DNA of 64,000 nt from positions 62,001-126,000 of the forward strand of contig DATLTB010000056.1 in the NCBI GenBank assembly GCA_035533815.1. The letters run 5' to 3'. Origin of the DNA: JANWKA01 sp035533815 (lineage in GTDB: Bacteria > Bacteroidota > Bacteroidia > Chitinophagales > Chitinophagaceae). Below, in pieces: positions 17,512 through 26,678 of the stretch. Position 1 is the stretch's first letter. The number at the start of each line of letters is the position of its first letter. The position numbers and the translations under genes were made by a program. Under the pieces are notes generated by a model that saw only the letters and a list, made by a program, of their open reading frames with translations, was not told the DNA's origin and searched no databases.

Positions 17512-18405
17512 ATGCAATCCAGAAGACACTTCCTGAAACAGACTTCCCTGCTTTCTGCAGGAGCCCTGATTTCACCGGCTCTTTTAGGTCATTCAGACCT
17601 GTTTGACAAAAAGAAGATCGGCCTGCAATTATATACCGTCCGGGATGCCATGCAAAAGGATCCCGCCGGCACCCTGGCCAAGGTTGCCCAGATCGGATAT
17701 AATGAAGTAGAAGGAGCGACCTATTCCGGTACAGAACTGTACTATGGGATGGATGTAAAAACCTTCTCCGGGGTTTTGAAAACCAACGGGCTGAACATGC
17801 CGAGTTCCCATTATGCCCTGGGCGATGGCCCCAACCCAGCTAAAGGCACTATCCTCAATGACTGGAATAAAGCCGTGGATGACGCAGCGGCCATGGGCCA
17901 AAGTTACATGGTCTGCGCCTGGCTGCCGGAGGATGTCCGCAAGAACCTGGATGGCTACCGCAAAGTTGCAGAACAATTAAACAAGGCGGGTGAAACCTGC
18001 AAAAAGTCCGGCATTCAGCTATGTTACCACAACCATAACTTCGAATTTCCGGAAATGGACGGCAAAGTCCCTTATGAAGTCCTGCTCAGCAGCACCGACC
18101 GTAATCTGGTGAAAATGGAGATGGACATGTATTGGATCGTCAAAGCCGGTTTTAACCCGATCAAGATGTTCAAAGAGCATCCTGGGCGATTTGTACTCTG
18201 GCACATCAAGGACATGGATAACACGCCCAGAAAATTCTTTACCGAAGTGGGCAGCGGGATCATCGATTTTAAAAAGATCTTTGCTCATGCCAGGGAGGCA
18301 GGGATGAAATACTTCTTCGTGGAACAGGATATCTGTCCCGGTTCACCCTTCGTAAGCATTGCCAAGAGTATCGCCTACCTGAAATCTCATATCCTGAACA
18401 GTTAG
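17512..18405 (+). CDS. Tat-exported sugar phosphate isomerase/epimerase-like TIM barrel
   Basis: A 297-residue protein of the xylose-isomerase-like TIM barrel family (AP endonuclease 2 fold). The N-terminus SRRHFLKQTSLLSAGALIS is a twin-arginine signal, so it should be exported folded to the periplasm. Fold motifs are IGLQLYTVRDAM, CYHNHNFEF, LVKMEMDMYWI, LWHIKDMD and FFVEQD, which supply the His/Glu/Asp metal ligands. The exact reaction is unknown; relatives act on sugars or keto-sugars. It is divergent from susC and is followed after 5 bases by a TMEM220-like gene, so the two form an operon. Confidence 0.85.
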   Translation: MQSRRHFLKQTSLLSAGALISPALLGHSDLFDKKKIGLQLYTVRDAMQKDPAGTLAKVAQIGYNEVEGATYSGTELYYGMDVKTFSGVLKTNGLNMPSSHYALGDGPNPAKGTILNDWNKAVDDAAAMGQSYMVCAWLPEDVRKNLDGYRKVAEQLNKAGETCKKSGIQLCYHNHNFEFPEMDGKVPYEVLLSSTDRNLVKMEMDMYWIVKAGFNPIKMFKEHPGRFVLWHIKDMDNTPRKFFTEVGSGIIDFKKIFAHAREAGMKYFFVEQDICPGSPFVSIAKSIAYLKSHILNS

Positions 18406-18410
18406 GCGGA

Positions 18411-18773
18411 ATGATCATTTTCAATATTATCTGTTCGCTGGCATTTTGCTATTTTGCCTACCTGAACCTCAATGATCCCGATGCCTGGCTTTGGGTATCC
18501 ATTTACCTCTACGCAGCCGGGATTTGCGGATTATCGGTATTCGGAAAACATGTTGTCCTGCTGGACCTGATCGGAATAACCGGATATCTGCTCTATGCCC
18601 TGATCCTTTTTTTCATCCGGGACGGAGTTTGGGACTGGATCGTCCGTTACCATATGGGCAATATCATGGAAACCATGAAAGCAGATAAACGCTGGATCGA
18701 GCAGACCCGGGAATTTTTCGGGCTGCTCATCATTACCGCAGCCCTGGCCATCAATTTTTTTGTTTACCGGTGA
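18411..18773 (+). CDS. TMEM220-like membrane protein
   Basis: A 120-residue integral membrane protein with about four hydrophobic segments: IIFNIICSLAFCYFAYL, WVSIYLYAAGICGL, LLDLIGITGYLLYALILFFI and FGLLIITAALAINFFVY. The NLNDPDAW motif after the first helix is typical of the transmembrane protein 220 family, whose function is unknown. It starts 5 bases after the TIM-barrel gene and its last 10 bases overlap the 3' end of the convergent GH115 gene. Confidence 0.75.
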   Translation: MIIFNIICSLAFCYFAYLNLNDPDAWLWVSIYLYAAGICGLSVFGKHVVLLDLIGITGYLLYALILFFIRDGVWDWIVRYHMGNIMETMKADKRWIEQTREFFGLLIITAALAINFFVYR

Positions 18774-21619
18774 AAACTTTCCGGTGGGCCCAGGTAACTG
18801 GATTTAACACCCCCCAGGTCTACCACCAGTTTCTGGAGTACCACACCCGGGTCAACCATCCAATACCTAAGAATATGCACACCCGGTTTCCGGATATGGA
18901 ATGCAGAGACCAATATTTTAATATTATTACTGACCGACTGCGCCCAGGCCCGATCTGACTGATCGGCATTCATGTCCATGATTACCGGGGGATCCTGGTC
19001 GATGGAAAGGGCATACCTCAGGCCCTGTTTGGGATTATAATCAAGGGTCGGGGAAAGGTAGGCACTGACCCTTACGTTTCCGGTATCAAACAGATACATC
19101 CGGAAATCCAGCTGAGGGCAATTCCCCCCGGGTGTCTGGCTGGCCGCAGTTACCGGCATCGGGGTCATGGCTGATAATGTCCTGCCCAGTCCAGGTATGA
19201 GTTGCCACCTGACACCAGGTGAACCCAGTTCCCGGGTAAAATGTGCGGCTTCCATCGACACATAGCCCTGGCTTTCCACGAAGCCTTTCCATGTAGCGGG
19301 AACAGGATATACCGGATTTAGGATCCTTACTAATACAATAACCGGATTTCCTGCAGAACTGCTGATGGTTATGGGGATACTATGGGAACCATGCGGGGCT
19401 TTCGGCCAGTCGATGTTCACCCAGATTCGGCTTTGCTGATCTACTTTTCCATTTTCCGCAGAAACCCTGACCCAGGGAGCACCAACGCGAATATGGAAAT
19501 TGAAAGGGATCTTCCCCCGGTTGAATATATCCAGGTATTCCTTTGGCTTCAGGTAGGGATCAAAGACCGGGAGGGTCGCCCTTGTCGTATCCTGCGGCCA
19601 CCAGGATCCTGAACCCTCCACAGACACCCCCATGCTGGCTTTATCCGGAAGTTGGATCCTGACCAGTTTTGGCATATTGTTTTTCCAGGGTTCCTGCCAT
19701 CCCATGTATCCGATATGGGTCTGATCCATCATATGATCCCACCTGCCGTTTTCCATGCCTTTGTTAAAATAATGGGATAATGCAGCATCCCGGGCAAACA
19801 TGTTCCCGACACTATCCGCCAGCGTATTGGTCATGGCGCGACCCTGACTGGCGTAGAGATTATTTTTACCCGCAGTGACATAAAGATCATTCAGGTTGGC
19901 ACAGGCTGCCGTAGGATAGAGGACAAGTTGGTAGAATGCCGCTTTATACCCCTGCGGCAATTCCTGATATATCTGCTTCGCCTGGAGGGCTATCCGGTTA
20001 TACTCCTTAACTACCCGTCCAGCTTCCCGGTAATGGGTCAGGCTGTAAGTAGCCGGAGATAATAACTCCGGCTTGCGCCTGCCGTTATATTGGGTATAGC
20101 GGTTAAGGATATCCGCTATTTGTCCGGCATATTTTTTCCCGAATTGTTCCCTGGCCCAATCCCTGGTATAGGCCGGCAACAGGCTTGCCGGCCATTTGGC
20201 AGGATCCCAGGCATAATCCATGAAAAAGCTGATGGGGAATTCCATTGGTTTTATATCTCCGACATTGACCACCCAGATCCGGCGGACATGATATGCATAA
20301 GCCAGGTGCATCTGCTCCCATACCCTGGGTATCGGATTTGTGTTCAGCCATTTATAGTTTCGCGGGCCACCTACATAATCAAAATGATAATAAATGCCGT
20401 AACCTCCTGCACGCAGGCTGTCCCTGAGTGCAGGAAGCCGCCGGATATTACCCCAGTTATCATCTGAAAAAAGCAGGGTCACATCATCGGGAACCCGCAT
20501 CCCCTTGTCATAATAATCCTGCACCTCTTTATACAAGGCCCAATCCTGAGGAGTTTCAGAAGCAGGTTTACCGGTAACCCGGGAAATAATCCTGCGCTGA
20601 TCACGGACGATTTTTTCCAGTAAGGAGATATTGCTGCCTTCCGTCATCGGCTTATCTCCGTTTCCCCGCATCCCGATGGTGACGATCGTTTCCCGGTGAT
20701 CCATCCGGACGATACCACGGGTCCAGTAGGCCCGCAGCGTACTGTCATTGGTCTGATAGTTCCAGGCCCCCGCATGGAGCCGCCTCCATTCCTCGGTAGC
20801 GCGGTTCATGGGTTCCTGGTGGGATGTTCCCATCACGATACCATATTTGCTGGCCATAACGGGGTTAAGGGTGTCATCTGTATTAAATGCACTTCCCCAC
20901 ATGGCCGGCCACAGGTAATTAGCCTTCAGCCGCAGGAGGAGTTCAAAAACCTTATCATAGAAGCGATGATTGAATCCGCCATATTTTTCATGGACCCATC
21001 CGGACAAAGCCGGGGCTTCGTCATTGATGAAAATCCCCCGGTATTTTATTGCCGGCGGCCCAAAATAATATTCCCCATCCCTGACAAACACGTCCTTCTT
21101 TTTCTTCACAGGCACATCAGCCCACCAATACCAGGGGGAAACTCCCATTTGTTTCGACAGTTCGAAAACCCCATAAGCCGTGCCTCTGCGGTCACTCCCT
21201 GCAATCACCAGGGCATTATTTATCCCCGGAAAAGGATGGTGGACCACCTGTAGGGTATATGCTTCCCATTTCCCGGTCAGGTTTCCCACCTGTATCTTTT
21301 TATTCTTTATCAATTGCCCGATCAATGCCGAGCGGTCAAGCGAACCAATGATGATCACATTTTTCCCGGATCCGGAGAAAGCATGCTTCAGCTCCGGTTT
21401 TATGCCCGTCACCCTCCCGATATCCTGCCTGAGCATGTCAGCCGCTTTACGGACCAGAAAATAGTCGCTGTCATCTACACAAACCGCAGCAGCGATCCTT
21501 CCTGAAACCACCGGGAAATTATCCTTCCCCCTGGCGGTCGAGATAAAATCCTGGGCATGAATTTTTGTTGCGATGATCACCATCATCAATAAAGCCATCC
21601 CGGCCAGTTTCGTTTTCAT
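18764..21619 (-). CDS. Glycoside hydrolase family 115 xylan alpha-1,2-glucuronidase
   Basis: A 951-residue exported enzyme (signal MKTKLAGMALLMMVIIATKIHAQ). GH115 enzymes remove (4-O-methyl)glucuronic acid from internal xylose units of glucuronoxylan. Family features are TAYGVFELSKQMGVSPWYWW, a TIM barrel with YRGIFINDEAPALSGW, LLLRLKANYLWPAMWGSAF and MGTSHQEPMNR, then LLFSDDNWGNIRRLP. A C-terminal beta domain follows (YVSMEAAHFTRELGSPGV). The length fits the family (about 850-1000). It is the last gene of the minus-strand run xylA-xylE-CE15-esterase-CE15-GH115, so side-chain esterases and glucuronidase are probably made together. Confidence 0.93.
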   Translation of the reverse strand: MKTKLAGMALLMMVIIATKIHAQDFISTARGKDNFPVVSGRIAAAVCVDDSDYFLVRKAADMLRQDIGRVTGIKPELKHAFSGSGKNVIIIGSLDRSALIGQLIKNKKIQVGNLTGKWEAYTLQVVHHPFPGINNALVIAGSDRRGTAYGVFELSKQMGVSPWYWWADVPVKKKKDVFVRDGEYYFGPPAIKYRGIFINDEAPALSGWVHEKYGGFNHRFYDKVFELLLRLKANYLWPAMWGSAFNTDDTLNPVMASKYGIVMGTSHQEPMNRATEEWRRLHAGAWNYQTNDSTLRAYWTRGIVRMDHRETIVTIGMRGNGDKPMTEGSNISLLEKIVRDQRRIISRVTGKPASETPQDWALYKEVQDYYDKGMRVPDDVTLLFSDDNWGNIRRLPALRDSLRAGGYGIYYHFDYVGGPRNYKWLNTNPIPRVWEQMHLAYAYHVRRIWVVNVGDIKPMEFPISFFMDYAWDPAKWPASLLPAYTRDWAREQFGKKYAGQIADILNRYTQYNGRRKPELLSPATYSLTHYREAGRVVKEYNRIALQAKQIYQELPQGYKAAFYQLVLYPTAACANLNDLYVTAGKNNLYASQGRAMTNTLADSVGNMFARDAALSHYFNKGMENGRWDHMMDQTHIGYMGWQEPWKNNMPKLVRIQLPDKASMGVSVEGSGSWWPQDTTRATLPVFDPYLKPKEYLDIFNRGKIPFNFHIRVGAPWVRVSAENGKVDQQSRIWVNIDWPKAPHGSHSIPITISSSAGNPVIVLVRILNPVYPVPATWKGFVESQGYVSMEAAHFTRELGSPGVRWQLIPGLGRTLSAMTPMPVTAASQTPGGNCPQLDFRMYLFDTGNVRVSAYLSPTLDYNPKQGLRYALSIDQDPPVIMDMNADQSDRAWAQSVSNNIKILVSAFHIRKPGVHILRYWMVDPGVVLQKLVVDLGGVKSSYLGPPESFHR

Positions 21620-21680
21620 CTGTTCAGTATTAAATAGTTAGAAATCTTCATCCTTTGGGTTTTGGGAGAAACTGACCTAT

Positions 21681-23048
21681 TTATTTTTTGAAAAAACGGG
21701 CGGCATAATCCAAAAAGGCCGGCCAGTTAGGCCCATCAGTATGACCCCCATGATGCTGACGGAAAGCCAGGGCTCCTTGAACAAGGGCTGTGCCTATCGG
21801 AGGCATGGTATCTGTACCAAGCCCTTTTTTGCCGAGCAGCCGGTACACCGGTCCTGCGGCCACTTCTGCCATGAACTGTCCCCGGTCATCTTCCCAGTGT
21901 CCTTCCAGTTTCGGAGAGCCGCAGCTGATGAAGACAGGACAGGGTGCGCAGAGGGCAATCAACTCGTGGGAATCCACAGGGAGATCACCCGGATTCAGGG
22001 GCCCGTCGTACTGAAGAAAATTACCGCAGAACCAGTGATACTCCCCAGCTGAGGCCAGGGTACCCACGGTCTCTCCCAGGTTACGGCGGAATAACGCAGC
22101 ACCCCCGCGTCCGGAGGAACCCACCAGGGTGATGGCGAAACGGGGATCATAGGCCATCGTGATCAGGGCTGCCTTGCCATTGCGGGAAACCCCTTCAATG
22201 CCCACTTCGCGGCCATTCACATTTTTATCCGTGCGGAGAAAGTCCAGTGCACGACTGGCTCCCCAGGCCCAGGCCCTTAACGCTCCCCAGTCATCCAGCT
22301 TACGGGGCTGACCCCTGTTGACCAGGCCGATGATCCCTTCGGTCAGCCCGGCACCGTTATCCGGTTGAATGCTGTTCGGGATGAGTACGGCATACCCCCA
22401 GCCCTTATCCAGGACCAGTTCCTTCCAGTCAGGTCCAACCGGTCTTTTGAAGTTCGGCGGGAATTTAAATTTAAACCCCTTCGGGAATACGAACCCGAAA
22501 TCCATCATGACTGGAACGGGGCCTTTGGCCAGGGAAGGGGTGGTCACCGTTAACTGGATATCGACTTTGATCAGCGGATATGCGGAATTATCCACCCGGC
22601 CCACCACCTCTTTGACGATGACAGGAATACTGTCCTTAATTTCATGCTTTGAGCTGATCACCTTCCAATGCACTGCAGGCACATTTCGGGGAACCCTTCC
22701 ATAGATATCCTTGTCGAATGCTTCCAGGATCTGCGGACGCCTTTTTTTCCACCATTGTCTGGCTGATGTGACCCTGGTTCCATTGTTCATTCTTAGCGGA
22801 TCCGGCAACACCGGATACGGATTGGCCAATGCTTCCCGGATATTATCCGCATTGGGGGATTTCGGATTGGTGGAGGGTCCCGGACGCAGCGAATCGATAT
22901 GTAGCAGGTCCATGATCCGCTGATGGTCCTGAATGGCAGTCAGGTGAACGACCGGTGGAATGCTGTCTGTCAAAAGCCTGTCTGTGGCTGGACCGCCAAA
23001 AGAAATATGAGCCAATTTCAGCAGGGAGCAGATAAGGATTATTTTCAT
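21681..23048 (-). CDS. CE15 glucuronoyl esterase-like hydrolase (copy A)
   Basis: A 455-residue alpha/beta hydrolase of carbohydrate esterase family 15, which cleaves ester bonds between glucuronic acid of xylan and lignin alcohols. The nucleophile elbow is IEGVSRNGKAAL (S288), the canonical CE15 G-x-S-R-x-G-K. Further family blocks are GETVGTLASAGEYHWFCGNF, LPVDSHELIALCAPCPVFIS and, near the end, RQHHGGHTDGPNW with the catalytic His. A weak signal-like N-terminus is present. It lies 61 bases before GH115 and 29 bases after the acetylesterase gene, inside one operon-like run. It is clearly diverged from the second CE15 in the same run. Confidence 0.9.
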   Translation of the reverse strand: MKIILICSLLKLAHISFGGPATDRLLTDSIPPVVHLTAIQDHQRIMDLLHIDSLRPGPSTNPKSPNADNIREALANPYPVLPDPLRMNNGTRVTSARQWWKKRRPQILEAFDKDIYGRVPRNVPAVHWKVISSKHEIKDSIPVIVKEVVGRVDNSAYPLIKVDIQLTVTTPSLAKGPVPVMMDFGFVFPKGFKFKFPPNFKRPVGPDWKELVLDKGWGYAVLIPNSIQPDNGAGLTEGIIGLVNRGQPRKLDDWGALRAWAWGASRALDFLRTDKNVNGREVGIEGVSRNGKAALITMAYDPRFAITLVGSSGRGGAALFRRNLGETVGTLASAGEYHWFCGNFLQYDGPLNPGDLPVDSHELIALCAPCPVFISCGSPKLEGHWEDDRGQFMAEVAAGPVYRLLGKKGLGTDTMPPIGTALVQGALAFRQHHGGHTDGPNWPAFLDYAARFFKK

Positions 23049-23077
23049 GGCATTTTTTTATGATGAATTCAGGAAAT

Positions 23078-25126
23078 TCATTGCTGGAACCTATCTGTCC
23101 AGTCATCCGTGCGGAATGGTGATGCCGGCAAACCTTCTTTGTTAATCAGGTTTGCTCCGGCAGGATTATCCGCCCAGCCGTAGCGAACGGCTTCAGGATG
23201 AGCTACCAGGCTGCTCCAAACGATGACTTTCTGACCAGATATTTTTGCTTCGGCCGGGAAAAAAGTTCCATCCTTTCCGGCAATGGTGAAACATTTCAGG
23301 GATTTCCCTCCTTTAGCCTCCAATCCGCCCCCTTCATGGGAAAACCGGATGATGATCCGGTTCCCGGCCCGCTGCATGCCCTGGTAAATGGGTCCGGAAA
23401 AAACCAGCCCCTTATCTCCGTAGGATAATCTTTCAGCGGCAAGTGCCAGCCTCCTGCCCACATCTTCTTTATCCAGCGGATGGATATCGTTCCATTCCCC
23501 GATGTCAATGGTCACGGCCATACCGGTGTTTGGCAGCGATAATGTCCGAAGCTGCGCTTCCCTTACGCGGGCCCATCCGCTTGCTACAGGCTTCGTGACC
23601 GCCTTCCCGTAATTGGGCAACTGGACAAAGAGGAAGGGAATATTTCCTTCCTTCCATTTTTTCCGCCACTCCCCGATCAAAGAAGTAAATAACTTATGGT
23701 AATCCCCTGGTTGTTCCGTATTGGATTCTCCCTGGTACCAAACAATACCTCGGATGGTATAAGGGAGCAACGGGGATATCATGCCATTGAACAGTCCCAG
23801 GGGCTCATACTGAATGAAGGTGGGAGCTGCCAGCGGCCCCATGACGGCTCCAATCTTGTACCTCCACATTCCTTTCAGGTCCTTAGTCAGGCCACCGGCT
23901 TGCAGCAGATAAGGCTTGTCCTTGATAAAACCTCCCAGACCCGAATAATTGATTACCCTGACCACAATAATATTTTTACCAGGCCGGAGCATGCCCGGCG
24001 GCAGGTGATATCTGCGCGGTGGATATTTATATCCGGTAGTTCCTGCAAATTTTCCATTTACATATACGGAATCCCTGTCCACGATCCTGCCCAGCAATAG
24101 CATCGCCGGTATCCCGGTCATGGCAGGGGGCAGGTAGACCGTTTTGCGGAACCAGGTAACTCCGTGTATAGCTCCGGGCCCCCCTGCATTCCAGTAACCC
24201 GGAAGGTTCATCCTGGGCCATGCTGAAGCGTCATAGCTGGTATCATACCAGGGCTTCGGCCCATGCATCCCCCGGTCCAGTTTCCATAAACTCCGGTACC
24301 ATGCCCCGGAAACCTGCCTATTCTCCTGCCTGATACTGTCCAGATAATGGGGGTTGTTGAAAAGTTCCGCTGTCTTCAGATAATCCGGAAATTGCTGCAA
24401 GGCATCCTGGCCCAGCCAGGACTGGATAGGTGTTCCACCAACCGCAGCAACGATCAAGCCAATGGGCACATGGTATTTCTTAAACAATTGCCTGGCGAAA
24501 AAATAACCTGCAGCAGAAAACTGAAGCACCTGTTCGGAATCAGCTGCTTTCCAGCTTCCTGAATACAAATTATCCCTGGGGCCATTGAAATCATAAGCAT
24601 CCGGCACATGGAACTCCCGGATTTCCGGATTGGAGGCCTCAGCGATGACTTTCCTGTACCGGGGAGCCACCCTTTGCATGGGTAACACCATATTGGACTG
24701 TCCTGAACAAACCCAGACATCTCCAATGAGGATATTGCTCAGCAGGATCCGGTTGGATGATTCAATATCCATTTGGTAAGGTCCCCCCGCTTTCATTGGG
24801 GGAAGCAGGAGTTGCCATGTACCGCCGGAATTGGTTAAAATCCTATAGTGTCGGCCTCGAAAGCCAAGGCTCAGTTTCTCTCCCGGAGAGGCCCATCCCC
24901 AGATCTTTACCGGAGCATCCCGCTGCAACACCATGCCATCGCTTTCCAGTCTGGGCAACCGGACCTGCCCACTAATGCCCTGCGCACTGAGCAGCAGACA
25001 GGCTGCAAAAACTATTCCTGTCCAGGGATGCAGTTTTACCCTCCTGGTGAAAAAAATTACTTTCCGCATGTTACCGGAGATTCCATCCGCGGGCCATTCG
25101 GAAATGCCTTTTTTATCTGTTTTCAT
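23078..25126 (-). CDS. Sialate O-acetylesterase-type (SASA) acetylxylan esterase
   Basis: A 682-residue SGNH-type esterase. The catalytic Ser block is VWVCSGQSNMVLPMQ, and RGIVWYQGESNTEQPGDY carries the conserved Gln/Glu. A GH2-like beta-sandwich is inserted between them (VYVNGKFAGTTGYKYPPR). In xylan loci such enzymes remove acetyl groups; that substrate is inferred. I placed the start at ATG 25126, which has AAGGA-like sequence upstream and overlaps the end of the preceding CE15 gene by 14 bases, a layout that allows translational coupling. ATG 25069 would give a more usual signal peptide (h-region IVFAACLLLSAQG) and is the alternative. A longer frame reaches 25249 but would be buried in the CE15 gene. 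Confidence 0.85.
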   Translation of the reverse strand: MKTDKKGISEWPADGISGNMRKVIFFTRRVKLHPWTGIVFAACLLLSAQGISGQVRLPRLESDGMVLQRDAPVKIWGWASPGEKLSLGFRGRHYRILTNSGGTWQLLLPPMKAGGPYQMDIESSNRILLSNILIGDVWVCSGQSNMVLPMQRVAPRYRKVIAEASNPEIREFHVPDAYDFNGPRDNLYSGSWKAADSEQVLQFSAAGYFFARQLFKKYHVPIGLIVAAVGGTPIQSWLGQDALQQFPDYLKTAELFNNPHYLDSIRQENRQVSGAWYRSLWKLDRGMHGPKPWYDTSYDASAWPRMNLPGYWNAGGPGAIHGVTWFRKTVYLPPAMTGIPAMLLLGRIVDRDSVYVNGKFAGTTGYKYPPRRYHLPPGMLRPGKNIIVVRVINYSGLGGFIKDKPYLLQAGGLTKDLKGMWRYKIGAVMGPLAAPTFIQYEPLGLFNGMISPLLPYTIRGIVWYQGESNTEQPGDYHKLFTSLIGEWRKKWKEGNIPFLFVQLPNYGKAVTKPVASGWARVREAQLRTLSLPNTGMAVTIDIGEWNDIHPLDKEDVGRRLALAAERLSYGDKGLVFSGPIYQGMQRAGNRIIIRFSHEGGGLEAKGGKSLKCFTIAGKDGTFFPAEAKISGQKVIVWSSLVAHPEAVRYGWADNPAGANLINKEGLPASPFRTDDWTDRFQQ

Positions 25127-26567
25127 GCTTGCTTCCTTCTTTTCTGAAATACCGGTGTGCAAAATGCAGGAAGACCGGCCAGTCCGGTACATCCATATGT
25201 CCTCCGGCATGTTCCCTGAATGCGAGGTTCCCGCTGACCAGGGAAACATTGGGTGCAGGCATAATAGTGGTGCCCAGTCCTTTTACCCCGAGTAGCCGGT
25301 AGACCGGGTCCGCACCCACGCAGGCCAGAAATTCCCCATGAGGATCGGACCACTGATCCTGGGTGCCCCCGGTGATAAAGACCGGACGGGGGGCCACCAG
25401 GGCAATCAGTTCGTGGGCATCCACCGGCATGTCCTTCCAGTGTCCCGCATAGCGGAGGAAATTACCAGCCATCCAGTGATATTCCTGGGTCCCCGCTACA
25501 TTGTCAATGGTTTCCCCCCAGCTTCGTTTTTCCAAGGAAGTACCCATGGCCCCGGCACAGCTGGAAAATACCATCGCCCAGCGCCTGTCCATGGCACCGG
25601 CCAGGATTGCCGCCTTCCCCCACCGCGAGTGCCCCTGAATGCCGATTTCCTTTGGATTGATGGATTTATCCTTTTCAAAATAATCGAGTGTCCTGCTCAA
25701 CCCCCAACTCCAGGCAGCCAGTACTCCCCAGTCATCCGGCTTTCGGGATTTCCCTTTATTGACCAAACCGATAATCCCTGCGTCCAGTCCTGATCCGTTG
25801 TCTTGCTGTATGGCCCCAGTATTCACAATGGCAACCGCCCAGCCTGTGTCCAGGATCTCCCGGATCGTGCCTAAAGGAGCAGGAAACCCTCCCCAAACAA
25901 TCACCATCAGGGGAACAGGTTTCCGGGCTGCGGCAGGTATATAGAGGGTAAACGGAATGCTGGGTCTGGCAGCAGGAAAACCGGAATTGTCGATATGTCC
26001 TACCACGTTTCTTTGAATGGCCAGCCCTCCCAGGGCCTGGCTATCGGTATGGATAACCTGGAAATTTACTTTTGGGGGGTGTCGCGGAATCTGGCCATAT
26101 ACATCAATCTGGAAATCATGCAATATTTCTGGCCTTCTATACTTCCGCCAGTCGGCAGCCCGGGTAACCATCCTGCCATTATTGAGCTTCAGGGGATCAG
26201 GCAGAATATACCCTCCCGCTTTTGATTCTGTATAGTTGGACCAGTTTCCCCATTCAGACCTCACATAAATATTACCGGTGTCATCATACCAGTTACTGGA
26301 ACCAGGACGCTGGGTAAGGTGATTTGGCCGGTTCGGGTCAGTCGAATCAGGTGGAAGGTTATCGGGTACCTTAATATGGAGTTCCGCCATCATCTTTTCC
26401 CTGTCCTTACGGGCGCCTGCAAACATCTTTGCAAAAAAGGCACTCCGTTGTATTGGGGTCATTTTCCGGAAATCCGCCATTTGCGCAAATGCGTTATTGT
26501 AAACCAGGGCTATGACCACCAGGGCAGCAAGACAGGTTCCCAATACCCGTAATAAAATCGCTTTCAT
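25113..26567 (-). CDS. CE15 glucuronoyl esterase-like hydrolase (copy B)
   Basis: A 484-residue second CE15 member with signal peptide (LAALVVIALVYNNAFAQ). The nucleophile elbow is GIQGHSRWGKAAIL (S314). Shared family blocks are RSWGETIDNVAGTQEYHW, DMPVDAHELIALVAPRPVF and the His motif REHAGGHMDVPDW. Compared with copy A it carries an extra N-terminal segment of about 40 residues (around 75-118, with SSNWYDDTGNIYV). Two unlike CE15s in one run suggest different ester substrates or acting positions. Its last 14 bases overlap the start of the acetylesterase gene. Confidence 0.9.
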   Translation of the reverse strand: MKAILLRVLGTCLAALVVIALVYNNAFAQMADFRKMTPIQRSAFFAKMFAGARKDREKMMAELHIKVPDNLPPDSTDPNRPNHLTQRPGSSNWYDDTGNIYVRSEWGNWSNYTESKAGGYILPDPLKLNNGRMVTRAADWRKYRRPEILHDFQIDVYGQIPRHPPKVNFQVIHTDSQALGGLAIQRNVVGHIDNSGFPAARPSIPFTLYIPAAARKPVPLMVIVWGGFPAPLGTIREILDTGWAVAIVNTGAIQQDNGSGLDAGIIGLVNKGKSRKPDDWGVLAAWSWGLSRTLDYFEKDKSINPKEIGIQGHSRWGKAAILAGAMDRRWAMVFSSCAGAMGTSLEKRSWGETIDNVAGTQEYHWMAGNFLRYAGHWKDMPVDAHELIALVAPRPVFITGGTQDQWSDPHGEFLACVGADPVYRLLGVKGLGTTIMPAPNVSLVSGNLAFREHAGGHMDVPDWPVFLHFAHRYFRKEGSKHENR

Positions 26568-26678
26568 TGTTCAGGTGGTTTTAATTTTTTGAATACCCCT
26601 TTTGCTGGGGTCCCATGCCGGACAGTCCAGGTATACCTGATCGGAAGTCATCGGATTTATTCCACATATCCGGTATTT

